Origin: Phoronis australis
Taxonomy: Eukaryota > Phoronida > Phoronidae
Reading direction: 5' to 3'
DNA: 64,000 nt
Assembly: GCA_002633005.1 (NCBI GenBank)
Contig: NMRA01000022.1
Location: 364,056 to 428,055, forward strand
Shown here: positions 12,101 through 27,100 of the stretch, piece by piece
How positions within the stretch are numbered: position 1 is the stretch's first letter
How the letters are laid out: every line of letters begins with the position of its first letter
Notes under the pieces: model-generated
Database searches by the model: none
What the model was told of the DNA's origin: nothing
What the model saw: the letters and a program-made list of their open reading frames with translations, nothing else
Translations under genes and position numbers: made by a program

Positions 12101-15100
12101 TTTTACTTGTCAAGGCTCTAAGATCTGTTTGGGGATGGGAATAAGGGTTGAAACATATTTTGCTTGGTTAAGTGGGTTACTTTTCTGCGGTTAGATGCTA
12201 TACATGAAGGCAGCTCTGTCTACTCATTTCGATCATTGTTCGTACACGTATACGAACTTGTGTCGACTTCGCTTTTACGACAATCTCAGCGGGGCGGCGT
12301 AGATAGTTCTCTTAAAGTAGCCTACAATTTCTCCTGAGTCGAACGAAAATCGAATCTCACTATTTCAGTCGACAAATCGAATTCGTCGATCGAAAAGTCT
12401 ACATGTGTAATCTGAACAATCCGACGAGCCGTATGCAAAAATGGCGGGAGTATAAAGTCGTGCGAAAAAGGGAGTGAGCAGGGAGAAGCATCACGCATGC
12501 ACTCAAACGCATTTGCTAATTATTTGTAACACCTAATCCAAAACGTACCATAGATTTATATATGTATAGTTAGATGCATGGCTGGTCACACGCATGTACA
12601 GCCGTATCACCATCAATCACACAAGCATTTCAAGTAAGAGAAATATTTCTTTACAACATATTCAACCTCGTTCAAGATTACGTGAATATTGTGTTGTACT
12701 GCAATCGGGTCTGATATAACGACATGTAGTTTGTAGCATTTTTAAATTTCGTGTATGCTGTACAATGTTATCATAGTTGCTTTATCAAACAAATGTTTTG
12801 GCCTAATGGGGGTATCTGTAGCGCACTGTAGGTGCTTTAGCGGGCTAAGGAAGAGACAGTTGCATCGGATTCGGCTGAAATGATTGAAAAGTCGACGCAA
12901 AAACAAGAAAAGACCGAACAGTGCAGCATGAAAAAGCCCGGGAAAGACATAGCAAAAGTTGCGTCGACTGCGAAACACATGTCTGCGTATTAATAGATCC
13001 TCTAAATCCCAGTCCCGGACCAGCTACCCGCCCTTTTTGTTTCCCATAAATAACCCTACTTGGCGATAAAGCCGAATAATTCCTTCGATTTGCCTTCTGA
13101 TCAGACGTATTCTTCTTCTTATCAAAACATTTGCTGCCTATCCGATTATGTTATAACAACAACAGTAAATACACCGCACAATCGCATACACGAGATAAGT
13201 CACAACCGGTGTAGGGTTCATTACTCTATGATACTAAAATTTTCCTTAATGAATTTTGCCTGTTATGTACAAATCTTGCAATATAACGATTCTTCAATTA
13301 ATTTTTATTTGGAGGAATCTCTATCATTCGACCCTCAAAGTCTATACGTGATAATTTGCCCCGTTGCTCTGAGATACTAAATTTTCCTCAGCAATTTTTG
13401 CTTGTTATGTGCAAATCTTGCAATAAATCGATTCTTCAATGAATTTTTATTACTATTAAATATTAGAGGAATCTCTATCATTCGACCCTCAAAGTCTATA
13501 CATGATAATTTGCCAATCCGAGGAACGTTCTCGAAAATCGACTCAAAATTTCACCGATCGTATTAACACATTTTCAAATTTGTACTCGAACAGGCAGCGT
13601 TTCCAGCCCCGGAGTAACTTTTAAGGCGTTGAAATTTCGGTGCATTTTGACGTACTAGACTGATAAAATTTGTAAAAAATCTATATAATATGTCATTCAC
13701 ATGCATCTATGGGCAGTTACCCTCATATTCGACGGGAACTAACGGTGAACATTTGGGCCCAAACAGGAAAAAAGTTAATGACATGGAAGCACCCAATGGA
13801 ACATCACGGGAAAGACAGTAGCGGGAACCAAGCAAAAGGCATAGCAGAGAACGTCAGATTATCAAGAAATTTGTTACTTTAGAAAACCACAAAACATCTT
13901 TAATGCAACGTAATGGTGCACGCTGTAAAGGAACTGCTAACTTGGTGCAATGCGAGACTGGCTTATTCACTGGTATCAGAATCGGATTGAAGAAAGTCTG
14001 CCCCAAAGACTGCGATTTGTAAAGCGTACTTATCAAAACAAGATACCTGATGCAGCTTTAATAACAAACTTTACACAAGAATCCTGAGAACGGTTTTAGC
14101 ATTTGCGAAGCGGGATTTTGTGTTGCCCGTACACACGTTCATCCGAACTTTGGAATACAGACAGCCTACCACTGGAGGGCAAAAGAACTCGCGTTAATGC
14201 ACCTAAATTTTGAATTTTTATGGCCGTAGCCCCAAACTTCCGGATGGGCGGAAATGCAGTCTCCCATGTTTTTCTGGTTGCCCATTTGACGTACGTGTAC
14301 GCATTCTTTCACTGATCGCCCTAGAAACTCAATGGAAAGCTGGCGAGCCAACTATAACTTGCACAAAAATCGACAGGCGTGCAATCCGGGGGGAACTCCC
14401 ATTGAAGAGATTTCCGGACGTGTCGCTCAGAAGGGTATTTTTTCAACATTTTTTCCATATGAATTGATGGTGCCTTTTAAACGAAATTCGTTACGAACAG
14501 GTAGCCTTTACGACAGGGTTCACTTTGTGAGTTCGTAACTACATAAAAAGCCCCTTTACATAAGGTTTTTTCAATGTGTCTATATTTTTCAAAACTTTTG
14601 TTGCAAAATATGTACTCATTTTTTGCATGTGACATCTATTGTTGTACTGTTTCAGGCTTAATTGACGAGTTAGAAATGCACCTGTCCAACAATCCCTACG
14701 AAATCGTTGTTTGTGGAATTTAACAAAAAGCGGCGTTTCTGAACAAAACTCCACGAAAGATGGTGCCATTGTTAAGAAGGCTACCTACAAATTGGTTCTT
14801 TTTACAGCCCACCCTCTAAATGGTCGGGTGTCATATTTTCCAACTGCAACCCCCCATCAATAGTATAGTCAAACATCGCCGACTGCGCTGCATGTGTGTA
14901 TCGTGGGCTGAGATGCATGTGGTGATTCATAGGGTCAAAGTCAAATCGATTTTTCCGCACTCATTCATTAAGTTGTGATCGGTGCACGTACTAGAAGCGG
15001 CAAGAAAATCCGAAATAACCCACCTTCATAGTGGACGATCATTGGCAATTAAAGAGCATTTCAGTGACATTTTGGTGCAAGTTAAAGACAGGGCAAATCT

Positions 15101-18100
15101 GTATCATTCAGTCTCTCCAAGCAGCGAAATCCAGTTTTGCTAATTCTGAAATAACTCAACGAAACTAGGGTTCCAATGAATAGGTGAATTTCGGGCATAT
15201 AGCATTCTTCCTCCTAACTAAACAGCAAAGCCCAAAATAGACAAGCCTTTGATCCTTTAGTCTTGCGATATGCTGAAAATCGATTTTCAGCTGCAGTACA
15301 AACTCAAAGACAGCACTAATAATGTTCTGCTGAAGTTCACTGGACAAAGTGAATGTATATATTATTATTGGAAAGCTGAAACCAACTTCATTTAATGAAA
15401 TTTAACAAAAGCACCATTGCTGGCCGCTCGGTCTTGCCCCCGGCCGAACTGAAATTGTGACCCTATCAGATGTAAACTTATATTTGCTTCTTATTACGTG
15501 TCGAATTTCAAGGTCCTGTGAATGTTCAATTGTTGAACATTGCTTTCAATGTCAAATAACTGTCAAATTAGTTTTCCTGTGTAAATTTTCCGAACGTATA
15601 TTCGGTAGTCCATTTAAACAGAATCTTTTGTATCGTTTTATCACCTTCACGAAGCCCTCACTCAAAAACTCTCGCGAAGGATTAATCATGTACAATGCTT
15701 GGGACACTATGACAGAAAGCAAACTGTCGCATTTGCAGATTTAGCCAGTGATAGAGGTCTGAACAAAACAAAAAATTTAAACAATACGCGTGTCCTCAAA
15801 TATTGCAACAGCAAACAGATGCACGATGTTTACTCACGTGACCCAGCAAGAGAAGGGCCACTTTGGTCTATAACGAAGAGATATGACATAAAAATTACAG
15901 CTAGCGTGAAATTCTAACAGCAAACAATATGCTGTGTATTCTAAAATAGCTCACAAAATTCCCGGTAGCACCTGGGAAACAAATGACCCTCGCAACGTTT
16001 ATTGGGCGGGTGGGTATGGTTTCGTTTTCCAGTTCAAGAAATTTGCAATGCTGTAAAAGTACTGACACCAAATGCATATTTCGCTGCTTTTGAAAAATAC
16101 GAACAATCAAAAAACACAGCCACAAACAACATAGGTGTTGGAATGATAAGCAACGGTTTTTCAACCAAAACTGTACTTTTATTGATATATTTATTATTTA
16201 TTCTCACTCGTTCCATAGAAAATGCACTCCCATGCCTGGGCCAAAATGAGCATTGGTACGTTTGGGTGAAGATGTACCCTGTTTGCGGGTATCCAAGTAC
16301 ATGCGTCGATACTTGAAACAACGCATCAGATTTTTTGCTCGATTTCGTATTTTGGCGCACTGATGTGCCTGATCGTCCACTATCCCATGTCTGTGTGCCT
16401 TTTGTCCTTTCGTAGGACTTCATTTTAACAGTTTATCTTCAACTGAATAGAAATTAACATTTGTAACGCGTCAGTCAAGTTTCATTGACGTTCTATTAAA
16501 AAAATCGCTCCTTGGTTTTTGCTCATTATGCTCTGATATTTCGCACCATGCGCATAATGCGCCTAATTGCGGATATAAGCGGAACCAATTACAGGCACAT
16601 GGAACTGCATTTGCATGCACAGTATGGTTTTATAACCTAACATGTTTTCAAATGTCAGTTTTGAATCCAATCCGCCAACGGCAGTTCCAATTTCAAATAG
16701 TAACTTAAATACAACTGCTGGTTGGGGAATGGAAAGACACGTTTTCTCAGCTAAAAATCCCGATGTCAGCATACTGCAACATCAACTAAGGCCAGCAGAG
16801 CGGCCTACAGTAAGATTCATTTTTCCGCCTGAGGTGTTTCTCTGCATGTTCTTGAACCATAACAGCCATCTTACGCGTATTTCATTCACAGTTCAACATC
16901 CTCTTCATGCTTGGTCACAAAAGACCTTTTCATTCAGGAGTACCTGAAGTTGCATAATGACAACTACAGGTACTTGACAGCATTCCAACTGTTACTGTCA
17001 AAAGACTGTATTCACCGGTAAATTCCACCCCACGTAACAAGAAGTTACACAGCCGATATTGGACCAAATACCGTAAAAGGAAACTGAAACTCGAGTCCTG
17101 TACCCAAGTTCCGGTATTGAATTTTAGTCCCCAGGAATAGGGTAATTTCGGTAATTAGTCGCGGTTTTGGTAGTCCCGGGCCGGAGTTCGGGTTTATGGA
17201 ATCGAAGCTGGAATTTGGAAGCGCAATCAGCACGTTGGATAGTTTAAACGAAAAGAACAAAGAATGAACAAACGCCACACAGAGAATATTAAAGACACGC
17301 ACATGAGAATATTGAAGCAGCGTGAAGTCGCATGCCCTTTTACGCGAAAACATTGAAAAAAATTACTTCTGATATCTTGGCATGTGGGTCTGAAAACGCG
17401 TACATGTAGGGTACTCATGTCCTCACTGCATGTGTTCACTGCATACAGTAAAAACAGAGAGAAGATCCATGCGCGCACCCAGCCTAAAATATGGGAGGTT
17501 CGAATTTTTGAGAATATGGATATTTTACTAAAAAGGGTACGTTCAGTGCTATGAATTGTGCATTCGCCGAATTTTGGTAGTTCTTGCCTTGTTAGTGGAC
17601 CTTTGTTTTCTAATTTTTCTGACTTTTTGGTTCTCTAAGGCAGACCGTTTTGCCCACTTCGCCAAATGGGGCTCGTTCGAGCCCCCCGAGCCCCCCCCCG
17701 GGTGCGCGCATGGAATCTGTGTATATCGTTGTTGGCGAAAAAATGTACAACGGCAAACCAGAATGATAGGAGGCATATTTTTTTACAAGGCTCACTTAAA
17801 GGCGAACTCGGTGATGCTATGGATTTTTATTGCTACTGATGCATGTTATTTTTCATCCTATGTTCATTACAGAAACGGTAGAAAGCAGAAAGTGTCATGA
17901 AAAGTTCTCTGCCCTTACGACGTTCTACAATGACGGCACTACACACTCGGCATGCTTAGACGCCGCAGCGACTGTTACCAAATCAGGTAAACCAGTTAGA
18001 TTAAATTTTATCCTTGGAAGGGGGAATCCGTTCAAAAACCGGATTCGCCTAATGCACTTGCCGGCAGTTGCCGTGCGTCAAATTCCAGTTAAAAAACCAA

Positions 18101-21100
18101 CGACATCGACCAATCACTTCAGTAGTTATTTGGTCCATAGACTGCTAGTATGACTTCGAACACATGCTCGAGAAACACTCGCCCTCTAGGCCTACTCGCG
18201 TGAATTTACGACGTCTTCCTCTCGTCACCAGAAACATGGTACACGGAACGCGGTCTATTGATCAGTGCCTAACGTGAGCTTATTTTTTGCGAGTTTGGCG
18301 ATATCACGCGAGTTTTCGTCCTACATTCGCTGTATTATTTCTCAAACTCAGTAAACTCATGTGTATGGCACTTGATTCTAGACTACATTTTCACTGTGCA
18401 GACATCTAATCGACTAGTGTTGAAGTTGCTTTGGAAGTAAAGAGCATACGCCTGCGAAGAAAGTTTACGTCTTTACTACCAGAATATGCGCCTCTGTGTT
18501 TATGGATTAAATCGGCTTCAGAGAAATGAATCTATGAAGTGAAATATGTTTTCAGGCATCTCAGAGGCTGATAAGACCTCAATTGTTAACAAACACAACG
18601 ACTACCGCAGCAGTGTAGCCGCAACGTACAAAGCTGCCAACATGCAGAAGATGGTGAGTAGCACGTGACGCGTTCAGGAGCCGTACTAATGACTAATGAT
18701 AGAGACGTCTTACACGCAAAGTATTGTGCGAATGGGATAGCGATCATCTCTAGCACCACCACCAGATGTAGATCTGTAGAGTTCATTCAATGTGACAACC
18801 AGCGGGGGTTTAATTTATCATAGAGAATAAACAGGCAACATTTTTCCAAAATCAATTGGCAGCTTACGTAGAAGACGGTCGCCCGAGTGACCTTTCTGTT
18901 TGCTGGACAAGACGCATTTCCACAAATCAATTCAATGGGATGCGCACGCACCAATTTCCGCTATCCGTGAATTGGTCAACGAAATCTAACTCTTATTACT
19001 GGTCGCGTAACACCACTGAAGTGGAACTCATATCACGAGAGCAACTCCTTACACTCTCCACAAAACATCTAGCATGCCCGGCTTTTTCATGTACACAAAA
19101 CGTACCGTTACCGCAGACAAAATAATGTTTATGTAGTAAGTGTTAATTTTCTTTGAGGATGACAAGAATTATTGTCGTGTGAAGTGGATTATGATGGCTT
19201 ATAATTTCGGTCGTCGTTAAACGGTTAATGACAAACCCGAGACACTTTCGCTGGGTACGCAAACACTAAAAATAGTCCTCAAACATACAGTCGTCTGAAA
19301 TTCAAGCTTTCAGAGAAATATTTCCAAGCAAAAATTACTTTCCACAGTTATGCGCACACGAATTAGCTGCACGTGGAATTCATTTTTATTGCGTTTTTTG
19401 TGCACGACTTTCAGTACTGGGATGACGAGATAGCAACCATTGCCCAGGTGTACGCGGAGAAGTGTGAATTCAAACATGACAAGGGCTGGGCAAGAAGCAT
19501 TCCAGGTAACATCTACAGAATATAGTTATTGCCCTTCTTCTTCTTGTTATTATTATACTATTAGTACAGAATTTATTTAATGGCAAGACTTATAAAAGAT
19601 ATGTTTTCAGAGTCCGCACTGTGCATACATCATACATTATCAAATGCTCGCTGGTTCCCTGAGTGTAGAAATCACACGCAGGTACTATTCACGCGCTTTA
19701 TCATTGGTTGATGTAACCTTGGCAGTCATTGGTTAGCTTTGAAGAAAGAGAAAATGGCGAACTATGAACGATTTTTAGCCTTGTCATGCAAGTGGCGTAG
19801 CACCAACTATTTCGTTTCTGCAGTAATGTTTAACAGCCCCGTGCTTGAAGCACATACATGTACAATAAACACTATAATCACAATTTTCTGGGATTCACAT
19901 TTCTTAAACACCGACTTGTCTGTACAACTGACCACAGTTACACTTCTCCATCAGTGATGCCAGTTTGTTTGCGTAAAGCGCTACCTGTTGACAATACGAT
20001 CAGCCAATCAGAAACGCCGGTGTAAAAAATTCCCCGAGGAAAATTAAATGATACCTGCGTGCTCGCTACCACCTAGCGACACGCAGGGAACCAGCGAGTG
20101 TCAAATGCTGCTGCCAGAACTAATAACAGTTGTGCCGACCTCCTACACATATGTGATCATGCAGTTGCCCTGCACGGATCAATGAGAATCATTTGTGACA
20201 CAGTATTAAAGATATTTCTACATTAAATCTTTGTCAATCAAACACCAGGGATAATTGAAATAAGTTACAGAATTACCTAAAAGTACAGTACGTCACGCGC
20301 AAGTCCGACAGAATCAGATTAACATCGACACTTACACAATCATCTGGTATAATTGGAATTATGACATCTTTGTTGATATCCCCTACGTATAATATAATTC
20401 TTCGTTTATCATTGACTAATTTATAACATACAAAGGCAGGTTATTCTGATCTATGTCCTAGATGAACAAAAACGATGTCATAATGAACACGTTATGTTCG
20501 ATATTAATCGCGCATTGTGTTTCTTTTATTATGTCACACATAATCGTGTGATAGATACCTGCGTCCGTGGACACACATTTTCTAAAGTTAGAAATTCAAA
20601 ACCATCTCGGAAAACATGTTAGTGAATTAACACAAAATAATTTATTATTGTACATCGTATTAACGAAACCCCGGGCAATTTGCAATTACAGGAAGATTTG
20701 GTCTTGGTCAAAACCTGGCCGCTGGCTATAACGACTGGACGACTGCAATCAAAGGGTGGTATGACGAGATTAAGGACTTCACCTATGGGTCGTCAGGAAA
20801 TGTCTTCAGCAAAATCGGTCACTTCACTCAGGTAATTTTTTGTTGTACACAATTAAATCTTCCTGCGCGTCTGAAGAAGGATGTACTAGTTCAGATAACT
20901 ACTTCGTCGTTTAACTGTTTCTTTGTTTACACGAATACATTGCTGAAGGTATACTATTATTTGAAATTTCCACTAAAAGATTCACACAGGGACGTGAACG
21001 TTAACTTGAATGGGCACTCCCACTTGTGTCTTTTGTCGTCTGCTGCCTTCTTAAAGTACGGGCTCACGAATCAGGCTGTTGATGGTAACTTTATTGACAT

Positions 21101-24100
21101 CGCAATGCCCGTACGCGAAAACACTGTTATACAAAAACACCTACCGGAAAAGCAAGAGTTATAACTTTTTATCCTGATTCTATCACTTACAGGTCACAGC
21201 GGCGCCTTCCGCAAAGATTGGATGTGGTTATGCCGAGTGTTCAAACCTGAGCTACAAGAAACTGTACGTGTGCAACTACGGAACACCGTGAGTGATTGTT
21301 TTTATTTTGTCTCCAAGAAGAGATGAAAGAAAAAATGCACTTTTATGCGTTGTTTACTTGCCGTCAGTTGTGACGGCAGGTCGGGACTTCTAATCTGACG
21401 GGGCTGTTGAAAAAGAATTCACACTATAAGTCAAACGTCTGATCTCCTTTCTTATCTTCCGAGTCGCAATCAGACGGTAGACCTGTGACAAGAAGACTAC
21501 AGTTCTATGACGCAATAGGGCCGAATTACACGGCGATAGAACTCTCCTTTGTCCAAGAGATAACAAAGCGCGTGACATTCTCGTGTCTCTCATTAATGTC
21601 GGGAAGGCGAAGAATTTCAGATCCTACATCCACGGGTATTTGTCCAGTTTATCAATTTTTCACGTCGGAGTTGCAGCCCACAGCACAGAAGTAATACATC
21701 GTTGGCATTGGAAAGACGAATGGAGTAATGTAACCGAGAAAAACTTGTAAAGAATCAGCTAGACAACAACAAATAACATGCGAAATTCCAGTGGCACCAA
21801 AACTTGGCAGCAAATGTGCCTGACGAATGTTTATGGCGTTGTGGGTGGAAACAGCGAGATTCGAGTGTCGCTGTGAAACCCGGGACGGTCGATCCTATTG
21901 TGCAGTGTCGCTGTGGTCGCACTTGGTTTGCCGGAATATGAAGGTTTCAGGCATGAATATTACGGTACGCTGATTACTCGTAAGACTGATGGAAAGTTTT
22001 AGTGAAACCCCGTTTTCTGCGGCTGGTCTGCCTACAAGTACTAAACTACACTATGCCCACTTCTCGATTTCCCTAACTAGCATGCGCGCACCCAGCCTTT
22101 AATATGGGGGTGGGGGCTCGAATCTCTGACAAAGTGGACCTTTTGCTAACAAAAAAAGCGGGAGGACTAAATAAAAACTGTGCGTCTGCGCCTCATTTTA
22201 GTGGACTTATGTCTCGTTTTCTCGGAATTTTTGTTTCTCTGAGGCGGACCTTTTTACCCACTTCGCCAAATGGGGGGTGCTCGTTCGTGCGCCCCGAGCC
22301 CCCCTGGGTGCGCGCATGCAGTTTACCCACATTTAGGTCTAAAATGCACGAATTTTTAAAACGAGTGGTTCTTTTCACATCGACTTCACACAATAGGGCG
22401 GTCCTGGATTACACAGCGACACTTAAATTTCGCAGTATTCACCTGAGTACAATGCTGCAACATTCGTCAAAGCAGGCCCTATAGTTTCGTTTTCGCGCCA
22501 TTGGAGTTTGTTATGTTATTGATTGGTTTCTTGCGATTCTTTTTCTACTGCATTAATGGCATTTAACTTTTCAATGCTAGTGATGTTTTACTGCTGTGCG
22601 GTTGCCGGTGGAAACTCCGACGGCAGAATGTTTGATAAACTTAAATATCCATGGATGCGATATCTTCCAACAGTATTCCTAGTATCAGACCAATATTTCG
22701 AAAACGAGACCTTTGTAACAACGCACTTCCTCCCCCCACCGGTCCTGTAAGTCATCCATCTTGCGCAATCAGTTTTTTATGCCTCAGAAACGTCGTTAGA
22801 ATCACTGCAACGACTGATGAAAGTTTTCGCACGTGGCGTGAATGCTGAGCTATCTATCGTGAACTGGAACCTCGTCTAGTTTTGTAGGTCACCAGACCTC
22901 AACAACTGTGAGGAACAAGTGAGGTTACATTGTACATCACAGACTTTTGTCATGAGTTTTGTGTATGAATTCTCTGCAGGGGTAATGTTGGCTCCGCGGT
23001 CAACTCGCCTTGGAAATCTGGTAGCAAAGCATGCGAAGACTGTCCAACTTCCTGTTCAAATAATCTCTGTGGTGAGTGACGACCTGTAAACGATTTTAAA
23101 AAGAACACAACTCCGTTACATCAACACCCATGCTGCAACGGTTGTTATTAGCATTAGTAACACAAAGAAGACAAAAACTAACCCACCCGCAAAATATCAC
23201 TCTTGAGGTTTTAGGCGGCCACTTTGCAACATGAACATGATTTTCTCAGACCAATGCGTTACTAACGCTTGTCTACTTACGTTTTGTTTTGAGTTGTCAA
23301 ACTTGTTCCAAACTTTCGAAGATTTGCCGTGCCCACACTAAAGTATTTTGCTCTCAGCGATTCTACGGGCCCACATCTTGCAGCTTTTAACACATTTTAG
23401 TTAGTTAAAGGTGTTCACGAGTTTTGCAAAAAAAAAAACGAAAATAAAATCGTTTTGTGGGACCTGTGCAAAATTTTTATACGAAACTTTACAACCAGGT
23501 CAAATGTGTAACGTAGTTTCAACTTCTCGGAATATCTTTTAAAAACACAGTTTGTTTGTCTTTACATGAGATCGTTTTTGCCATACATTATGCGATGATG
23601 GAACGGTTGCACTAACATGTTTTCATCTATTTTGAACAATTTTAGTCGAATATACACTTATCATAGACTACGTGTACATCCACACAATTTTTCAAGACTA
23701 TTTTTGCAAGTATCTTCTTTGTGTAGTTTAAAAGAACTCTGCTTTTACGATAAGTGATGGTCATGTGTTTTCAGCAGAAACTACTCATTGTCAACCTTTC
23801 CAACCGATGCTCCTAATTTCAGTCAGTGTGTCGAATATTAACCACGGTAGTCAAAGTGAAACCTTGCTGTAATGATCGAATAATACGTTTATTGAAAACC
23901 TGTATTCTTTTACATACACAGTATGGGTTACGCCATCTTGGAATCCTCAATCTCCAGAGGTACCAATAGGTGGCAGCACCTTACAGACCGTGCAACATCA
24001 CACTTGCCAATTTTACACAATAACAAAAACGGATTTTGCGAGTTCCGTGAAACATTACGTTTTTATCTGTAGGGAAATTGGTGCGCTTCGGGAAGAACAT

Positions 24101-27100
24101 TTGAAAAAGTCGAACGTTCATGGCCATATCTTCGTATAAATAACAGGAAAGATCAAACAAATGTGATTCCATGGGTTGCCAACTGGCATTTAAAAATAAG
24201 ACATGGCCCTAGAAAAAATATTTGAGTACTTAACAAAGTTTAAGTCAATAATACTAACACATTATTTTGCAGATTGCAAAGGAAAAGTTTGCCTGAATTA
24301 TGGAACACTTGACGTCAACGCTTGTACGTGCACCTGCGGTACTCCCAAAGCTATGCACGTTGGAGACATTTGTTCGCGTAAGTTTACACAATAAAATTAA
24401 TGACTCATGAAAATTATTCTTTGAAGAGCGACCACTCTGATTCTCAAAGTGAAAGTGACCTCCGAATTGGCATTATTACTTTTCGAAATTGTGCATTCAT
24501 TCCGCGTTTGAAGAGTTTCCCTATGGGCTCCAAACTTTAGTAACAACCATGTCAAGAATTGTACGATGCCACTCTTCGTACCTCAAAATCCAACTGCTGC
24601 CTGGTGGCTTAGTAATTGGCCCAGTTATGTTGCACACCCAGCAGAATTAATGAGACATATTGTTGCAACTTAAACGAACGTTTTATGTCGTAAAAGTCAC
24701 ACTTTTTGTCCAGTTTTCAAAATTCAAAAACCTAATCAGGAGGGATTTTCACGAACTATTCAAATATGCCATTTACAAAATTTCAAAACAAAAATTTAAG
24801 AAATACTATTATCTCTCCTATGTGTTTACGATGTCCCAAAATAAGCCTGGCAAAAGCATATTCATAAAGTGTTTTCTGACCATAAGCAAGGTGAATAATC
24901 TCACCATTAAGACTTTCGTCAATGACGGGCGATTGACTTCTTCAGAAAGTTAATGGTTGTCTCATTATCTAGAGAACGATAACATTAGCAACCTGAGGCG
25001 ATTTAATTAAGCACAACAGCATGGTGTTTTTGATCAGAACCGAAAGATTATGTGATGCTGCGCAAACCGGCCGAGTCACCCAATCTCGACCGGTTAGGTT
25101 GTCATCATAGGACTCTTTTCATAGGTTTCAGTAGACGTCTCACGTATCGTACATAAGTATATGTCTATGAGCTTTGATTTCCTTGAATTGTGCCAAATCC
25201 TCTCATCTTGTATTTCCATCTATACCGTTACTACATTAATTAACCTTGTTAATGAAACGGGCCCAAGTGGTCTATTTGGTTGTGTTGTTTAAAGTGACAT
25301 TGTCGTATTTATTAACTGGTGGGATAGATTTCTAGAAGTTATTAGCTTTGGCCAGAGCTGCAAAACAATAAAATCCGTTTTTTGTGATTTTATCCCAAGA
25401 CGCCAACACCCCTCGCCGATATCTGCAAGACTATAGTTAAGGACGCACAGTTTCATTAAACTGTGAACATGCAAATAAAGTACTAATTTGCAAACATCCC
25501 CGGGTCCTCCAGTGTGCCGCAAACCGTCCGAGAACCAGTTATCACTACAATCTCGCGAAAGTCTCATTTTGCGAGACTATTTTTATGTATACGAGTAGGG
25601 TAATATTTCATCGTTACTCTAATGAAACACAGCACATTTTTAATATTTGTTTATTTCACTATCAGATAATGATTGTGTGAAATTTGGAGGTACTAGGGAT
25701 TTGTTCATACATGTTTTTTAAATGTGTCAGTTATAGTGTCCGTAGTCCAGTTTTACAATAGTTTCTCTGTATTTGTCATATTTTTCAGTGGATTGTAGTA
25801 AAGGTCCAGATTCGTGCAGCTGGACAAAATCTGACTGCAAGACGTACAGCAACGTACCCTTTCAATGCCCGAATACGTGTAGCCACTGCCCATGTAAGTC
25901 ATTTTAAGTGCCTTTGCTGGCATATTGGACCGAACTGCGCATGCCCAACACTGGCCATTTGCAAAAACCCTGGCCGCTCGTGCAACTGGTACATTCAACG
26001 CTCAAACAGCTAGTTTTATTTCACAAATTCACTCAACCATTATCACCGAAATTTATCATACACGCAAGACATCCATCTTTTGCGATATTTCTCCACATTC
26101 CAACACGTCCACCGGAAATTCCCGCACATAAACCATAGGCGTAAAGGTAAAATAGTGCATCCATCTCCTGGGAAAAATGAAAATGCACCGGACCCAAATA
26201 TACAAAAATAATGTTCTCTTATTCTATTTTAATGACGTGCCGCTTTTTCTCACATCAAAGACCAGACTTTTTGTCTAGTGTTTTCTGCCATTCAAACGTG
26301 ACCGCAGTGATAAGTTCCCTACTGACAAGTCAGTAAAATATTAATTGGCCAGGACCTGTACATGGAAGTAATGACGCATCTCCAAAAGACGTTATGTTCT
26401 TTAGTTCAAAATGACGAAGAACAGCTGATGGGTGAAGAGGCATTTCCTGGGAAAATTTCAACCATGCTGCATTCGGTACATAAGGAAATGAGCATTATTG
26501 TACGTGATTTTCTCTATACTCATTTTAATATTTCCATGTGTCATGGACTGCGCACGAAAGTTCAAGTTCATGCTTTGGTATAGGCAAAATAAAACTGGCA
26601 AAATGGTAAACTTCCCAAGTCCACAGCTCCTACATACAGTATCGCCTCAATTATAAGCCTGACACCAGCAAACTTATGCCACTTTTGGGGTATTCTCTCA
26701 TGGAAGTCAACCTCACTCCATCTCATCTCTCAGTCCACAGACAAAATCGCCTTGTCACTAGGCAGGTCTCCCCTGTCTAAACCCTACAGTAAAAAGTGTA
26801 TAAGTCTATACTTGACGTAAAGACTTTTGAAGAGGGCGTAGGCGGCTAGGTCAAAGCTGGTTAGAAAAACAGAGCCAAGCGCCGTTCATTGCCTGATACG
26901 CGAAACCTACTGATATACACGTATGTGTGACACACACTCGTGGGCTTATACCCGAGTAGATACGTTATACATGTAGGCCTATACAGATATATTCATGATT
27001 TTCTTTCACCCTTGCTCTCTTCTTGTCAGACGGTGGCATAGATTTCAAGTCATCTGTGGTTCCGGAAATGACGACATCCTCCTCGTCCGGGTCAGGACAC

